Shown: positions 11,206 through 22,030, numbered from the stretch's first letter. The stretch: 64,000 nt of DNA from Ceriagrion tenellum (GCA_963169105.1 OY720639.1:46419848-46483847), one strand, 5' to 3'. Notes: generated from the letters alone by a model not told the origin. Made by a program: numbers and translations.

Positions 11206-13722
11206 ACTGCTTTGTTTGACGCATATCTCTTCCATCACCCACCAATTTTCATGAATATATTTTATACCCAAATATAGTATGGTGATGATGATGTAATATT
11301 GGGACAAGTCGAGTTAAATCTTTCATTAGTGGAACTGCAAGTGTTATCTCTGTAATTATAGAACTTTTTCACCACATCACATCTGAATTTTTTTATGTTT
11401 CACGACCTCGTCGAAAATTGTCGAAGAACATTCAATTAGAGCAGAAAATATAGTAACGACTTAAGTAAAAATATCACCGTATATTTAGTGCTATGTTCAA
11501 TTAGAACAGAAAAGTCGAAGTCAAAATGAAATTAATTAGGTGGTTTATTAATGTTTCCACTAACAATGTAGTACCACAAATGTCAAAATAAGTTAGATCA
11601 TCCTGCCATCCATCTTCTATACTTAAACGATTGCTCGAAAAGTACGAGAGTATCTAAAGCGCACCAACCCCTTTTTTGGCCACCCATAATTTAGTCACCA
11701 CATTGTTTCATCGAAAGGCACTCCGTTGAAATAAAAACAGGGCTGCAAAACGAAAGAGGAACCAATGTGTATTTTCGTACCGGAACAAATCTCTAAGCTT
11801 TCTATTTCACTGTAACTTCGTTTCAGATTGAAACCTTAAGTCTAACTTGGTTTTAGTTTTGTTTCGGAATGAAAATAGAAATTGAACCAAATATGACATT
11901 CCGGAACTGTTCCTTCTCTCGAATAGTTTCGGTTTAAGTGAGTGGAAGCGATGATAACTTAATGATACTCTTATGATAGACCGTCGACTGTAAAAGGACT
12001 TGTCTTAATGAAGACCATAGTGCAAGTGTCTATATTTGTCCTTTCTAGTGCACGCAAACACCAACACCAGATTTTTGACGGGCCAATCATCTTTGGAGCA
12101 GACATGCGCCTGCTCTCTCCTTTTAGGGAATGCCCAGTGCCTGGGAAATCCGGAGGAAAAGCGGCGCGCCTACCTTGAGCCTGCTTCCCCTCTGTCAATA
12201 TTGTGCCCTAGGGATCAAAACTGCCCCTTTAGAGGGGAATTTTCAATGGTCATCGACCTCAAGGACGATGCGGACAGAATTTCTATAACACCTCAGGTTA
12301 AACAAAATACAAAGAACAAGAGGGGACATTATGGCTTGAGAGCTATGCATGGAATCTGATGGGCACATTTGTTCTTCTCCTTGGGTGCCGCATATCGGAT
12401 AAACTTGTCAGTTCAAATGGTCGGGGCTTCTTCCTTCTCCCTTTATGCTTGTAAGGAGACCTCCACCCCTCCAATCGTTCAAACAAAAATCGTACCCAAA
12501 GTCACTTTCCATTGGGGCCGAGACAACTTTTCTCCCTCTCAGATTGCCGCAGAGATGTTTATTTTGTAACCGTCCCTCCAATCACGCTAATTATCTTTTT
12601 AATTAAGATCCATTACCTGTACTCGCTTCATCAGGAGTGGAAAATTCACCAGGCTCCCCTTTTATTACCCATTAAGACTGACCCGCCAAACTCAAGCCGG
12701 GAAATTCCAGTCGGTGGGGGGAGGGGGAGAGTGAGGAGGGGACGCTACAGTAAAAAATTCCGAAGAACAGGCTGCTGTTATTAATCAGAATACAAAACTG
12801 CAAACATACGTTTCATATAATTCGTTACGTGAATTGAAGTATTTTAGTGAACATCGAAAGACTTAAAGTTTAAGATCGGTAAAAGAAAGAAAGACATATT
12901 TTTCTTGTTTCAAGCTCCGCAGGAGAAGAGAATATCCATGTCACCACTTGGATCTTCCTAGCTTAACCATTCATTACATCCTTTCCGGAGACACTTAAAA
13001 TATGTTGCCCATTCCAAAGTTTTTCAGAATTTGTATAGGTCTAAGATGAAAAGTAAATTAACGGCACAGCGATACAACATAATACCTATGTGTTAACCGC
13101 TTTTAAGTTAACTAAATTTAGGTGATTCAGGTTTCTCTTCATGTTATTTTAGTTCTTGTTTACGTGAATAACCGATTTCGATACTATTTGCATTATGTAA
13201 ATGTTATTTCATGGAAGATTACGAATCATCTATGCCGAAGGAAATAAAAACCTCGTATGCAGTTTAATGACGCCGATTCCTTCTCCCATCTCCATGCGAA
13301 GTGGCGGATGCACTCATCCTCCTACATACACTATGATTGCATTGTTGATTTACTTCCTTGAACTTCGTTTACCTACGATCAAAGTGCAAAAGGGTTATTG
13401 TTTAAATACACAACTAGTGTTTTTATATTGAACGTAGCTAATATTCGAGCCTCCACAGCATGCATTTAAACCAAATGGCTAAACTACCGTTGTCAGACAC
13501 ATTTACATTGCATTGACTGGCTGGAATACATGGAACCTCGGAAGGGAAAAAGGAAGAAATAGAGATCTTTGAGATGTAACTATGGAGGGATAACAGAAAA
13601 AGCGCAATAGAGAGAAAGAATAGCGAGAATTTTCTTAGGTGAGTGAGGAAGGGAAATCTGGATATCACACGTCCTAAATACGCATAGTGTAAAGAAATGG
13701 AGCACTAAGGATATCCGTCACC
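11206..13722. other. Unassigned intergenic sequence
   Basis: Includes a slightly GC-richer patch at 12050-12790 with overlapping open frames (12036-12359, 12369-12569, 12512-12784) in different frames. None shows a domain, signal peptide or splice pattern I can defend. Confidence 0.35.
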
Positions 13723-14084
13723 TTGTTCGATTATGCGGCCTGTTATATCATTATTTGGCTCTCCTATATCACAATGTTGATTAGGACGGCATCAAGCGGG
13801 AAACTGAGGATAACGCACACATGGGGCACTAAAGGCTTGAGCAGAGTAAAATCCATGCCGAGGAAGCGTGGACGTGTGGTTGCTGGCTCAAAACAAAATG
13901 GTAACTTTGTTAATCCCTATCGCACAGATTTTATTGAAAGACTACTTTCAACAGCACATCAAATATGGGCAGAGCAGCTGCTCTCTTATTTCATTAGTTA
14001 TCAAGCTTTACGTTATCATGAGGAGTCCGCTGTAATAAGTAAATATAAGTATAGTTCCGACGCATCGGGGGCAGTGGTCGGTAA

Positions 14085-14215
14085 ATGACCACCTTTGACG
14101 GCGCCGCGCCGCAGACACGAAAGACCGGCGGCGCTATCGGCGGCGCGCCGTACATAATCCATCGACGGCAGCGGCGTCACCAAAACCATCGGCGGCGCGG
14201 CGGCATCGGGTCTAC
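14085..14215. other. GC-rich CGGCGG-type block, opposite orientation
   Basis: Multiple GGCGGCG/CGCCGCC units in about 130 bp, inverted relative to 9228-9330. It lies immediately upstream of the duplicated lipocalin 5' region. Confidence 0.5.
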
Positions 14216-14229
14216 TTGATAATGATAAC

Positions 14230-14930
14230 GAAATTTAGACTCATAATGCACCAGAAAGAATCTACAAAACCTCGTCAAAATAGTAATTGAAAGCAACATA
14301 CGCAACGCTGCAGGTATAATACCAATGCTACAGAAAAGAATTTGCGATAATATATTTTGCACCTATATAAAGGCATACTGTTATGTCATTATTTGAATAT
14401 GAAACGCATACTATTATATCATTCAAACCGGTCTTCTCTGTAGTAATAATAAGAGTAATGCAGGGGTCTCGCTTCACGTGATGTTAGTACTACGTTTCAA
14501 ATAAATAAACTAGTATTTAGGAGCAAATCAACTACGGAGCAACACTACCTACCAATCGACTAACCTAGTCTTATTGGTAGTTATTGTGATCAGTTATCGG
14601 TCGCGGTAAAATCTAAATTTCAAACCTGTCTTCTCTGCAGTTCATTTCTCTAACTTTATTCTCATGGTCTGATTGACCGTAATTAAGTCGGGTGTCGTAA
14701 AATATAATTTACGACGTAAACGATGTAGGAAATAAAACGTTTTTTAATACACTTAAAAGATTAAGTCTAACTTTTTTAAAGGATAACCCTTGAGCCGTAT
14801 CGTAAGTTATGATAGACTAAATAACTTTCCTCAAGTCATAAACGTTCATATCCGCACTCAGACAATAAAATATAATACATGGCAAGGGGTGGTTCTACCC
14901 TAGTTTAAACCCTGATCCCTTGATTTATCG
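14230..14930 (+). repeat. Upstream part of lipocalin duplication, copy A
   Basis: Collinear with 44760-45490. Shared blocks include AACTCGTCAAAA-like, AAATAAACTAGT(A/G)TTTAGGA, GCAAATCAACTA, TTTCAAACCTGTCTT(C/T)TCTG, TAAGTTATGATAGACTAAAT and CCTCAAGT. Part of it (around 14470-14590) is also a dispersed repeat with relatives at 33225-33310 and 52995-53110. No coding potential. Confidence 0.65.
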
Positions 14931-14982
14931 GTTGGTTACATTATCTTTGTCTTCAGCGTTATCACGTTATCACTACTATATC

Positions 14983-15170
14983 GGCCCCGGTGGCGGCGGG
15001 GTAAAGTCCCCGCCTGCTAACCCGAGGGTCGCGGGTTCGAGTCCCGCCTGGGTAGAAAGTTATCTGCCCAGGACATGGGTGTTTGTGAAATGAGTTATAT
15101 GGAAGAGGACTGTATAGGCCTAATATCGCTCAAATAAATAAAGACGACATTATTTATTTATTTAATTAAA
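14983..15170 (+). mobile_element. tRNA-derived SINE, family 1, plus copy
   Basis: Full-looking copy: head GGCCCCGGTGGCGGCGGGGT, anticodon-loop-like CTGCTAA, box B GGGTTCGAGTCCCGCC, body CCAGGACATGGGTGTTTGTG, tail of TTTA/AAATAAAT repeats. The box B arm pairs perfectly (GCGGG/CCCGC). The acceptor stem is only partly paired, so this is a SINE head and not a working tRNA gene. Confidence 0.8.
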
Positions 15171-15249
15171 CCTCAGTTTTTCTGCCGTCCTGGTTAATGA
15201 AATCGCCTGTTAATTATTTTTCCTTGATCAGGGTTTAAACCCTTGTTAA

Positions 15250-15440
15250 AAGTATAATTGGCAGTTATTGTGATCACTTATCGGTTGCGGGAAAATCGAC
15301 ATTTCAAACCTGTCTTCTCTGTAGTCTATTTGCCTAATTTTGTTCTCATGATCTGATCAATCGATTTATGCCTGGTTGCGTAAAATGATGATTAACGCAG
15401 TGGGGATAAATCGGTTTTGAACTTACATGAAAGATGAACT
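15250..15440 (+). repeat. Second partial copy of the upstream repeat
   Basis: Resembles 14580-14760 and 45010-45200 (CAGTTATTGTGATCA, TTTCAAACCTGTCTTCTCTG, AATCGGTTTTGAA-like). The upstream block was thus locally duplicated within copy A before or after the larger duplication. Confidence 0.55.
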
Positions 15441-15451
15441 CTAACTTTAGG

Positions 15452-15612
15452 TTCAAGAAGATAACTTCAAATTTCCAATCATTGCATTGATAAGTGATAT
15501 GGTCCGAAGTCACTCCACGGGTGGATATGCACCAAGGGTTGAAATTCACCATGAAAAAATCCTTTGACTTGACCGGGATACGAATCTTCCGAGCCAAATT
15601 ATCAGGTGGGTA
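15452..15612 (-). mobile_element. tRNA-derived SINE, family 2, minus copy
   Basis: On the minus strand, box B-like GGTTCG..TATCCCGGTCAAGTCAA (diverged) is followed by GGTGAATTTCAACCC, GAGTGACTTCGGACCATATC and GCAATGATTGGAAATT, matching the body of the plus copy at 17871-18055. The 5' head is truncated at a MITE boundary. Confidence 0.65.
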
Positions 15613-16066
15613 AGAGATTTGGCAACAATCTCGCGGAAAATTACATATGAACGGTTCCACTGAATGGTTCTCGATGTTTTCGATGCTCATTTTTCACCGC
15701 AACCAAGCACGCTATAAACAATAATATAGTATCCCGTCACACGATGTTGATGAAAAATGATTGAAGAAATATGAGAGAATGTTTACAATATTACTTAAAT
15801 ATTTATATAATATGAATGATGAGGAATACGAGGGTGGTTCAATAAGTATCCGTGTTTGTAAACAGAAGACGTTGCTATGGAAAGTTGTTGATATTATCGT
15901 GTACTGCCATTAGTACAGTAGCATCAATTCGTCCCACGCGTGGGCAGCAGTACTGTGTTCGGGGAGCTTTGGGTAAGCTTCATGACTTACCCAGGAAATA
16001 CCACTTCTGAGCCAAGGGGTTCCCCTACACCTGGGAGACACCCAGGTAACGACTGTGAATACGGCC
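15605..16066 (-). mobile_element. Truncated copy of the GTATTCATAG MITE
   Basis: Reverse complement of 31980-32480. Shared blocks include CCCACGCGTGGG, AAATGATTGAAGAA/GATTGAAGGAAT, GGGTGGTTCAATAAGT and GTTACCTGGGTGTC. It keeps the end with GTGAATACGG at 16055-16064 and lacks the other terminal repeat. Confidence 0.7.
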
Positions 16067-16115
16067 CTAAATAACATAACTCAACATAAGTAATCGTCTC
16101 CGGCTTAACTTTGTG

Positions 16116-16400
16116 GAAGTGAGTTATATTCATGATAAAAACACCTTAGTTTCAATCCACCCGATTTTATTATAAACGACCAGGGTTTCAGCAACTTCGT
16201 GCCATCATCAGGCACCTTTGACATCAGGCAAGTGAGTTATATTCATGATAAAAACACCTTAGTTTCAATCCACACGATTTTATTATAAACGACCCGGGTT
16301 TCAGCAACCCGGCGACCCGGGTTTCAGAAGTTGCTGAAACCCGGATCGTTTATAATAAAATTGTGCGGATTGAAACTAACATGTTTTTATCATGAACTTA
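16116..16400. mobile_element. Small foldback element with hammerhead-like core
   Basis: Two direct ~80-bp units (16116-16195, 16229-16307), each with GAGTTATATTCATGATAAAA and ATTTTATTATAAACGAC, then an inverted unit (16326-16400). The minus strand of the first carries the hammerhead-like core listed at 16178-16211. Confidence 0.7.
16178..16211 (-). ncRNA. Hammerhead-like ribozyme core
   Basis: Minus strand: CTGATGA (16205-16211), one extra base T, stem GGCA/TGCT, GAAA (16186-16189), then ACC..GGT as a 3-bp stem III and C at the expected cleavage position (GTC). The extra base after CTGATGA departs from the canonical core. Similar to the short-stem-III hammerheads of Penelope-like retroelements, which act as dimers. 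Activity is not shown. Confidence 0.45.
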
Positions 16401-16535
16401 CCTCAAGTCAAGCCACAAGCATTCATTTCCGCTCTGAAACAAAAAAAAATTATGTTATGTGTTTCTTGGGTCGTATAATCCGACGGCGTAATGAAGTCTA
16501 ACAAGGATTAGTTGACATGTCCTACACATAATATT

Positions 16536-17160
16536 TATTTATTTATTTTTATGTTTTCCCAATAACCCAAGGGAAAACACTTTTACAATACATGGATTAC
16601 CAATTACAATAATTATTTCAAAAACTTACTGCATTACAAAATGTTTACAAAAGAATTATTAAGAAAGCATTACAAAAATATAAAAATACACACTTTTTTC
16701 CCAACTACAACAATAATTCTTCCAATTCTCAAAATAAAGAATTCACATTCAAGCAATGCATAATTCGCAGGTCATTGTAACGCATGTTTCTTCATTATGA
16801 AGTTTATCTGGGAGGTAAATACATTTTTATCCCACGATAAATCTAACTGGTCACATACAGTGTTGTATTCCTTACACATTCCTATAAGTGGTGAGTTGCA
16901 ACAATATTTGGATTTAACAAATGGAATAAAGAAGGTTTGCTTGTACCTTTGGTTAAATTGTGGGACGTAAAAATTTAATTTATGGAGGATACTTTAGGAT
17001 ATGGAGGATATCTTTACCATACTTTATTATTTCATATAAGAACTTATAACCTATGCCCTTCCTTCTTGCGGAAAGTGAAACAAGTCCATAAAAATTCAGC
17101 AGATTTTTATAAGATATATAATTTTTGTACATCGGATATACTTTATATTCCCTGTAGAAA
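16536..17160 (-). pseudogene. Jockey/CR1-type LINE C-terminal remnant
   Basis: Minus strand reads SYKNLLNFYGLVSLSARRKG, then KFLYEIIKYGKDILHILKY, then VPQFNQRYKQTFFIPF..KY, then SPLIGMCKEYNTVCDQLDL. This follows the tail 'Y..RL..L.L.SL..RR...D..FLYKI..G.ID....L....F.VP' of insect non-LTR retrotransposons. It ends at a TTTA-repeat (16530-16545). Stops and a small duplication near 16985-17005 show decay. The ATG-initiated part beyond 17165 belongs to the adjacent promoter region. Confidence 0.6.
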
Positions 17161-17164
17161 TTAG

Positions 17165-17705
17165 TTGGGAGAACAGTTGCATAACGAGGGGTAGGGGAAC
17201 CGATAGGCAGTTCAACGGAACGTAATTGGTCTATCTGCTTCAATGTGTATTTGATCCTCTCATCCGCGAAGGCAAGGCGGACTTTCGAAAACAGTCTCTT
17301 TTCTTCCAACACTTTCATATCGCTTTCTCGAGCAGTGGCACGATGTGAAGACGTTATAGGAGCATTTTCGTCGCGTAAATTAGTCTTTTTTTATTCTTTG
17401 GAAGCTGTAGAAACCGGTTGATTTTTGAGTGGTTTTGGGCCATGCTCGATGATTGGACAAGTTCAAGGTTGTTTTTTTCTGTCACGGAATGCTATATAAG
17501 AAAAGGAAGAAGAGATGAGACGGCCAAGTCACTCTGGAGGGCTGACGTTTAAGAGGTGAGTTCATTTTCAAATACACAACTTATTGTTACATAACGATGC
17601 AGGTGCATTATTTTACCGTCTGTGTCACCGCCTGCCGCCTACCCTTAAGACATACTAGCAGGGCATTTGGTAGATTAAGATGTTCCCTTCTTGATTTCTG
17701 ATTTC
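17165..17705 (+). promoter_or_regulatory. Lipocalin A promoter module (duplicated)
   Basis: About 540 bp collinear with 45520-46010. Conserved blocks include GTTGGGAGA(A/G)CAGTTGC, AGGCAGTTCAA(C/T)GGAACGT, GCATTTTCGTCGCGT, GAGTGGTTTTGGGCCATGCT and GTCACGGAATGCTATATAAG. The conserved TATA box is at 17493-17500 and a consensus donor AAGAG|GTGAGT at 17555/17556. Conservation of exactly these two signals, with noncoding sequence between, points to a TATA promoter and a short first exon. Assignment to lipocalin A is inferred from the parallel copy upstream of lipocalin B. Confidence 0.65.
17524..17555 (+). other. Predicted noncoding exon 1 of lipocalin A
   Basis: Transcription is expected ~25-38 bp after the TATA box; an initiator-like TCACTC lies at 17529-17534. 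The exon would end at 17555 with donor GTGAGT and splice to the acceptor at 24490-24491, giving a ~6.9-kb intron. Its 5' end is approximate and no transcript evidence is available. Confidence 0.45.
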
Positions 17706-17786
17706 TGAGGGGAGGAGAATCCTCCAACCCTCACCTCTCCCACCCCCCCCCCGGATCCTGCTATCCCAACTTCCTTCGCTTTACAC

Positions 17787-17848
17787 CAGGGTTGAAATTC
17801 GCCTTGTTTGTGTTAGCCCGTTAAATCGCTAAGCCATCTTCCTTCAAA
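17787..17848 (-). mobile_element. SINE family 2, short inverted fragment
   Basis: Minus strand GAAGGAAGATGGCTTAGCG..., ending GGCGAATTTCAACCCTGGTG. It carries the head and body ends of family 2 with the middle deleted, head to head with the following plus copy. Confidence 0.6.
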
Positions 17849-17870
17849 GCGAACTTCGAGGAAGAATTTG

Positions 17871-18055
17871 GAAGGAAGATGGCTTGGTGGTGAAGTTGGC
17901 TAACACACCTGACCGGCAATTGGGAGATCCGGGTTCGAATCCCGGTCAAGTCAAATGATTTTTTTCATAGCGAATTTCAACCCTGGTGAATATGTACGCG
18001 TGCGAGTGACTTCGTAACATATCATTTGTTTTACGCAATGATTGGAAATTCCTTC
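17871..18055 (+). mobile_element. tRNA-derived SINE, family 2, plus copy
   Basis: Nucleotides 17881-17953 fold as a tRNA: 7-bp acceptor stem GGCTTGG/TCAAGTC (two G-T pairs), T arm CCGGG-TTCGAAT-CCCGG, and anticodon stem CCTGA/TTGGG with loop CCGGCAA. The loop lacks the universal T33, and a GGC anticodon (Ala) is not expected in eukaryotes. It is followed by a body (GCGAATTTCAACCCTGGTG, GAGTGACTTCGTAACATATC) also found at 15452-15531, so this is a SINE and not a tRNA gene. Confidence 0.75.
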
Positions 18056-18094
18056 GCTTTGTTTATATACTCCTTTTTGTTTTGTTATTTGTGG

Positions 18095-18127
18095 CTGATG
18101 ATGATGTAGTGCATCGAAACCTAGGTC
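18095..18127 (+). ncRNA. Hammerhead-like ribozyme core, best example
   Basis: CTGATGA (18095-18101), extra T, stem II GATG-TAGTG-CATC (18103-18115), GAA, stem III ACCT/AGGT (18119-18126, palindromic, no loop), then C at 18127, giving the GTC cleavage triplet. Downstream AAGCAA can partly pair with upstream TTGTGG as stem I (4 bp beyond two mismatches). The short stem III implies that a dimer would be needed for cleavage. Confidence 0.5.
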
Positions 18128-18277
18128 AAGCAAAATTTATCCAAGCGGAAAATTGCCATTACTCTCATTCTTTATGATCTATTCACTTACTTCCCCCTTA
18201 CCCGCTAACCCGGCATCACCGACGCAGGAAGATTCGGGTGGGGCCGCTCTTTCCCGTTATTTAGCGTAGAGAAAGGA

Positions 18278-18339
18278 TATAAGTGGGAAGACGACATTTT
18301 TTCACATCACAGCTCGCCGAATTCTCCTCTGCCGAAGAG
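18278..18339 (+). promoter_or_regulatory. Possible alternative promoter and first exon
   Basis: TATAAG at 18278-18283, an initiator-like ATCACAGC around 18306-18313 (~31 bp downstream) and a strong donor GAAGAG|GTAAGT at 18339/18340. The arrangement copies the TATA/short exon/donor layout at 17493-17556, ~780 bp upstream, and could be an alternative first exon for lipocalin A. No counterpart was seen near 46.5 kb. Confidence 0.35.
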
Positions 18340-18540
18340 GTAAGTCCGCTTCTCACTTGAAAGCCCCTCTCCGAATGGAACTTTACGTTACGTTAGCGTC
18401 GCGTTAACTGCCGCATCCATTGTGACTCCAACGACAACCCGGATCGTTTGAACTTGTTATCTGTGTCAAAGGTCATTCACACGAATAAGTTGTTACATTC
18501 ATGTTCGGTGATGATTTCGAGAGTGCATAAATAGTTGTGT

Positions 18541-19200
18541 CATTGGTCGTTCAATCCTAGGATTGGTCGACAGTAGCCCACCCTTCCCTATCCAATGCTA
18601 GTTCCTCTACCTCCTGGTACCCCTTCCTATGCACTTTTTCTCTTTATTTGGTCAACGAAGTTGTTCCTCGGTCGTCCTCTGGGGGTATTTCCCTCTATTT
18701 TGCCTTCAATTATGTATCTCACAAACTCATTGTGTCTCTGGGTGTGTCCAATCCATCTCGTACTTCTTTTCTGTATGATATTCCATATTGTCCTTTCATC
18801 TTCTACTCTTCTGTACACTTCATCATTTCTTATTTTGTCCGTCCATTTAATCTTCAGCATCCTCCTCCACCACCTGATATCGAAGGCTTCTAGTCTGTTC
18901 TGGCCTGCTTTTCCATTAGTCTACGCCTCCGACCCATAGAGTGCTACGCTCCACACGAATGTTTTCAAATACTGTTTTCTGGTTTGCAGTCCTATCTTCC
19001 TTGAGGACATCAGTTGTTTTTTTGATTGTGCTGAAATATTAGCTTGGGCTATTCTTCGCTTGATGTCCGTGGTACTTTTTCTGTCCCACGTGATGGTGCT
19101 TCCGGGATAGATCATTGGTTCTAATTTCTCTCCTATAAGGGTGACTTCCAAATTCAGCTTCTCTCTCTTTCTGATACTAGGATTTTGGTTATTTTATGTA
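18541..19200 (-). mobile_element. RTE-like LINE family A, 3' part
   Basis: Minus strand: SVALYGSEA (19151-18921 frame), DRKSTTDIKRRIAQANISA, then MLKIKWTDKIRNDEVYRRVE and TRWIGHTQRHNEFVRYIIEG, GNTPRGRPRNNFVDQIKRK. This is the post-RT C-terminus of RTE-type LINEs. The 3' end is near CCTAGGATTGGTCGAC (18555-18571). At least one frameshift lies between the two frames. Family copies: 24080-24330, 41985-42600, 52160-52970, 56865-57580, 60170-61160. Confidence 0.8.
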
Positions 19201-19439
19201 GGTATTTTAAAGTAAATATTTTTATGTAGGTATTCAAAACTCATTCTTGTAATAATTTCTCTATGGTAACTCGTTTCTGATTCGATTTTACATAATTTAC
19301 CTAAATTAAACTTTCTCCGGAATGATTGATATTACTTTTGTTTGCATTATACAGCCTTTAATACTCAAGTGTTCCCATTGGAAGGCGTAATTGTCTCATT
19401 TAAAATTAGATATTATTTTCCCTATCTTTTGCATGAAAA

Positions 19440-20061
19440 GTAAATTTCCCTTTTATATGTATAAATAAATTTTACATTGATATACCTTAATATAAAAATT
19501 AATATTTGTTCGTTCGTCTTCTATCGTCCCAATACCATTCATCAGATTACGATGAAACTTAGGTTGAGTTGTTGTGCGCGCGTCCGCGAAGATTTCGGAA
19601 TTATTAAATTCATTGTACAATAGATGGAGCGCGAGTCGATTCAACCAAATGAGTGTTAGCACGCGAGCTTCTCACACAAGCGAGTAACGACGAGCGAGCT
19701 GCGAAGTAGATCTTTCACGAGTTGCTCAATCGCGTGCATCAGAATCATATCAGTGAGGCATAATTTGTGTTAAAAGGTGCTTAATGTATTTGTACGTAGA
19801 ATAAGATTCGGTGCAGTGGTCTCTTTGTTTGCCTTTTTTGAAATTCGCACATTCGATTTTCGTATACGCATCGCTGTTTCCTAAAATTGGATTTGCAAGC
19901 TCGAAAATTAAAATTATTGCGCCACTTCATTAGAATAGAAAATTTTATTTACTTGGAAACCGCAACATGGGCGTGGAATGAGAAATCATGCTGTAATCTA
20001 CTTAACAAATCTACCTTAATGTAGAGAGGAAAAGAGTTATAGCAACGCATAGCAGCTAGTA
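19440..20061 (+). mobile_element. Family H dispersed repeat, Helitron-like end
   Basis: The left half is the inverted partner of 4670-4960. The right end reads AGAGTTATAGCAACGCATAG followed by CAGCTAGT at 20053-20060. Helitron 3' ends are CTRRT preceded by a short hairpin, so a nonautonomous Helitron is possible. No Rep/helicase and no clear 5' TC end are seen. Confidence 0.35.
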
Positions 20062-21554
20062 TATATAGGCATTTTTATGTGTGTCCACGGTCATTGTCTT
20101 GCACCATTGAGGACACGAAAAGCCTTCGATTACTTATTCATATTTATCCGAAGATTGATTTTCCTCGGCAGTCCAATTAGTTTTCTCTTACCAACTAACA
20201 TAAGTTACCAATCCGTTAGCAGTCATAGTTCCTTGCTCTGCGACTCTCTCTATAAATGCTGGAGAACAGTGATCTGATGGTGTTTTGAGCGATTTTCGTC
20301 TACTTGCAGAGAGTTGAGAATAAGCAAATGTTTTCTGAGAAGTGCTAAATTTATATAATAGAGCAAAACTTAAATTTTACCGATTTAATTTTTTTTTGCT
20401 GTTCAATGCTAATTTTCACGCGTTACCCTTGAGGCACATGACATATTTTTCATAGTATATAATTCCATTTCGTGTGAACGATTTTTTTGCAAAATTGAAA
20501 TAATACACATCGTATTATCTTAATGTTTAAGTACTGACAAATATCAAGGTGTCGCATTCGAACATAGACCGAGAAAAATTTCGCGTATAATGTGTGCCTA
20601 AATTACGAAAACCACGCCGAAAATCGAATTATGGCGAAATAATGTAAAACATAATTCTAGTATCAATTTTATAACTGCATGCCTGATGCTTTCATACATT
20701 TCTGTTCGTATTATTGTGACGTACTTATGAAGTTCATTGAATTTGTTTATGATTCATTTAGCCGAAATTTATGAAAAATGAAAGTTGAATTTGACGATGA
20801 ATGAAAAATGAAAAAAAATCTCAATACTTGTTCGACATTCTGAATTTTGTCGATTACGATCAGGGCTGACTTTTGAGGTCAAATATACTGGCAAATTGTT
20901 TTATGTACTTGTTTACATAGCAACCGTGAAAAAACCTTCCAGAAATTTTCAACGTTCCTAATTCGAGAGCTATTCTTCCGCCTCATCAAAAATCTAAGCA
21001 CAGATGGCGAAATACTACTGATCAGATACCTGTACAAAATTATGAAGTATGTTATGTCAGACATAGAATTGTTCATCGTAATTACGAATTGATGGTGAAC
21101 TCGTGAATGCAGAGAAGCAGCCGCTATAAATATATTATACTAATCGTTCTTTCTTCTTGAGATAAATAGGTTGAATTATATTACTTTTCGCTGATCGGGT
21201 AATGGTGAAATGAGTCTACACTTAAAACATGATTTCTGCGAAATGCTTAACCAAACTATGTCCTGAATGTTAGGTGACAACTGATTGCAACATGATGCAG
21301 AATCTTTACTACGTGGAAACGAAAAAAATATTTTTTTTCTTAATGAATTTTCAATTAAACCTAGCATTATTTATTCTTCGATTAAATGGCTGGAGCGGGT
21401 AGACGCATAACGATCCATATTTTTTTAATAAGCGCGACTTTGCCCATTGATCAGATAGATGTGTCGCCGATATAAATAGCACTAAGCGCAGTTCTTTCAA
21501 TTATGGCCAATTCTATCGTTAGTGAATTTAAATACTTTTTTTTCGGTCTTTTTC
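20062..21554. other. Unassigned, inside predicted lipocalin A intron 1
   Basis: No gene or repeat recognised; strongly AT-rich. Confidence 0.4.
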
Positions 21555-22030
21555 AACATTTCTCATACATACATACCCATCACGCCGTTCCCTTTCGGGG
21601 TAGGCACAGTCGAAATGTTTCACTCATTAATACCCAATTGTACACCTAACTCTGCTTCAATAATTTCCTCCATACTGACCTATCCTTGCAAACCTCTTTT
21701 GCCTCATTCACCCCCATACACTGCTTCATACACGCCCTCCTGTTTTTAAGACTCCTAATATTCCTCCTCCTAAGAATTTCCTCAACCACTTTCAACCACA
21801 ACTTTCTCGGCCTACCTCTACTTCTCGATCCATTCATTTCTCTCTTACATATCTGTTTCGTTATTCGACTCTCATTCATTCTCTCCACGTGGCCAAAGCA
21901 ACGAAGCACACTCCTTTCATACATGTCCATTACTGGAGCATTTAACCCACATTCATTCATGACCCACTCATTCCTGACCCTATCCGTCTTACATCCATCC
22001 ACCAACATACATACATCCATCTACATTTCT
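21555..22030 (-). mobile_element. LINE family B, C-terminal part
   Basis: Minus frame 22020-21646: DRVRNEWVMNECGLNAPVMD, YERSVLRCFGHVERMNESRI, RSRGRPRKLWLKVVEEILRR, ending WRKLL. The 3' UTR carries CGACTGTGCCTACCCCGAAA and ends in a TATG-rich run. The same family is at 28015-28470. The catalytic RT domain is missing here. Confidence 0.75.

Noticed and set aside
12036..12784. Three overlapping plus-strand ORFs suggesting a gene
   Set aside because: Different frames, no convincing GT-AG joins and no recognisable family.
13723..14088. 121-aa plus-strand ORF as a gene
   Set aside because: No domain, signal or splice context; composition like the flanks; ends at a GC-rich repeat block.
16980..17318. 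112-aa minus-strand ORF as a gene
   Set aside because: Its first third lies in the duplicated promoter module on the opposite strand and the rest is a LINE tail; the ATG frame is a chance fusion.
17881..17953. Genuine tRNA-Ala gene
   Set aside because: The loop lacks T33, a GGC anticodon is not expected in eukaryotes, and the body is repeated at 15452-15531; it is a SINE head.
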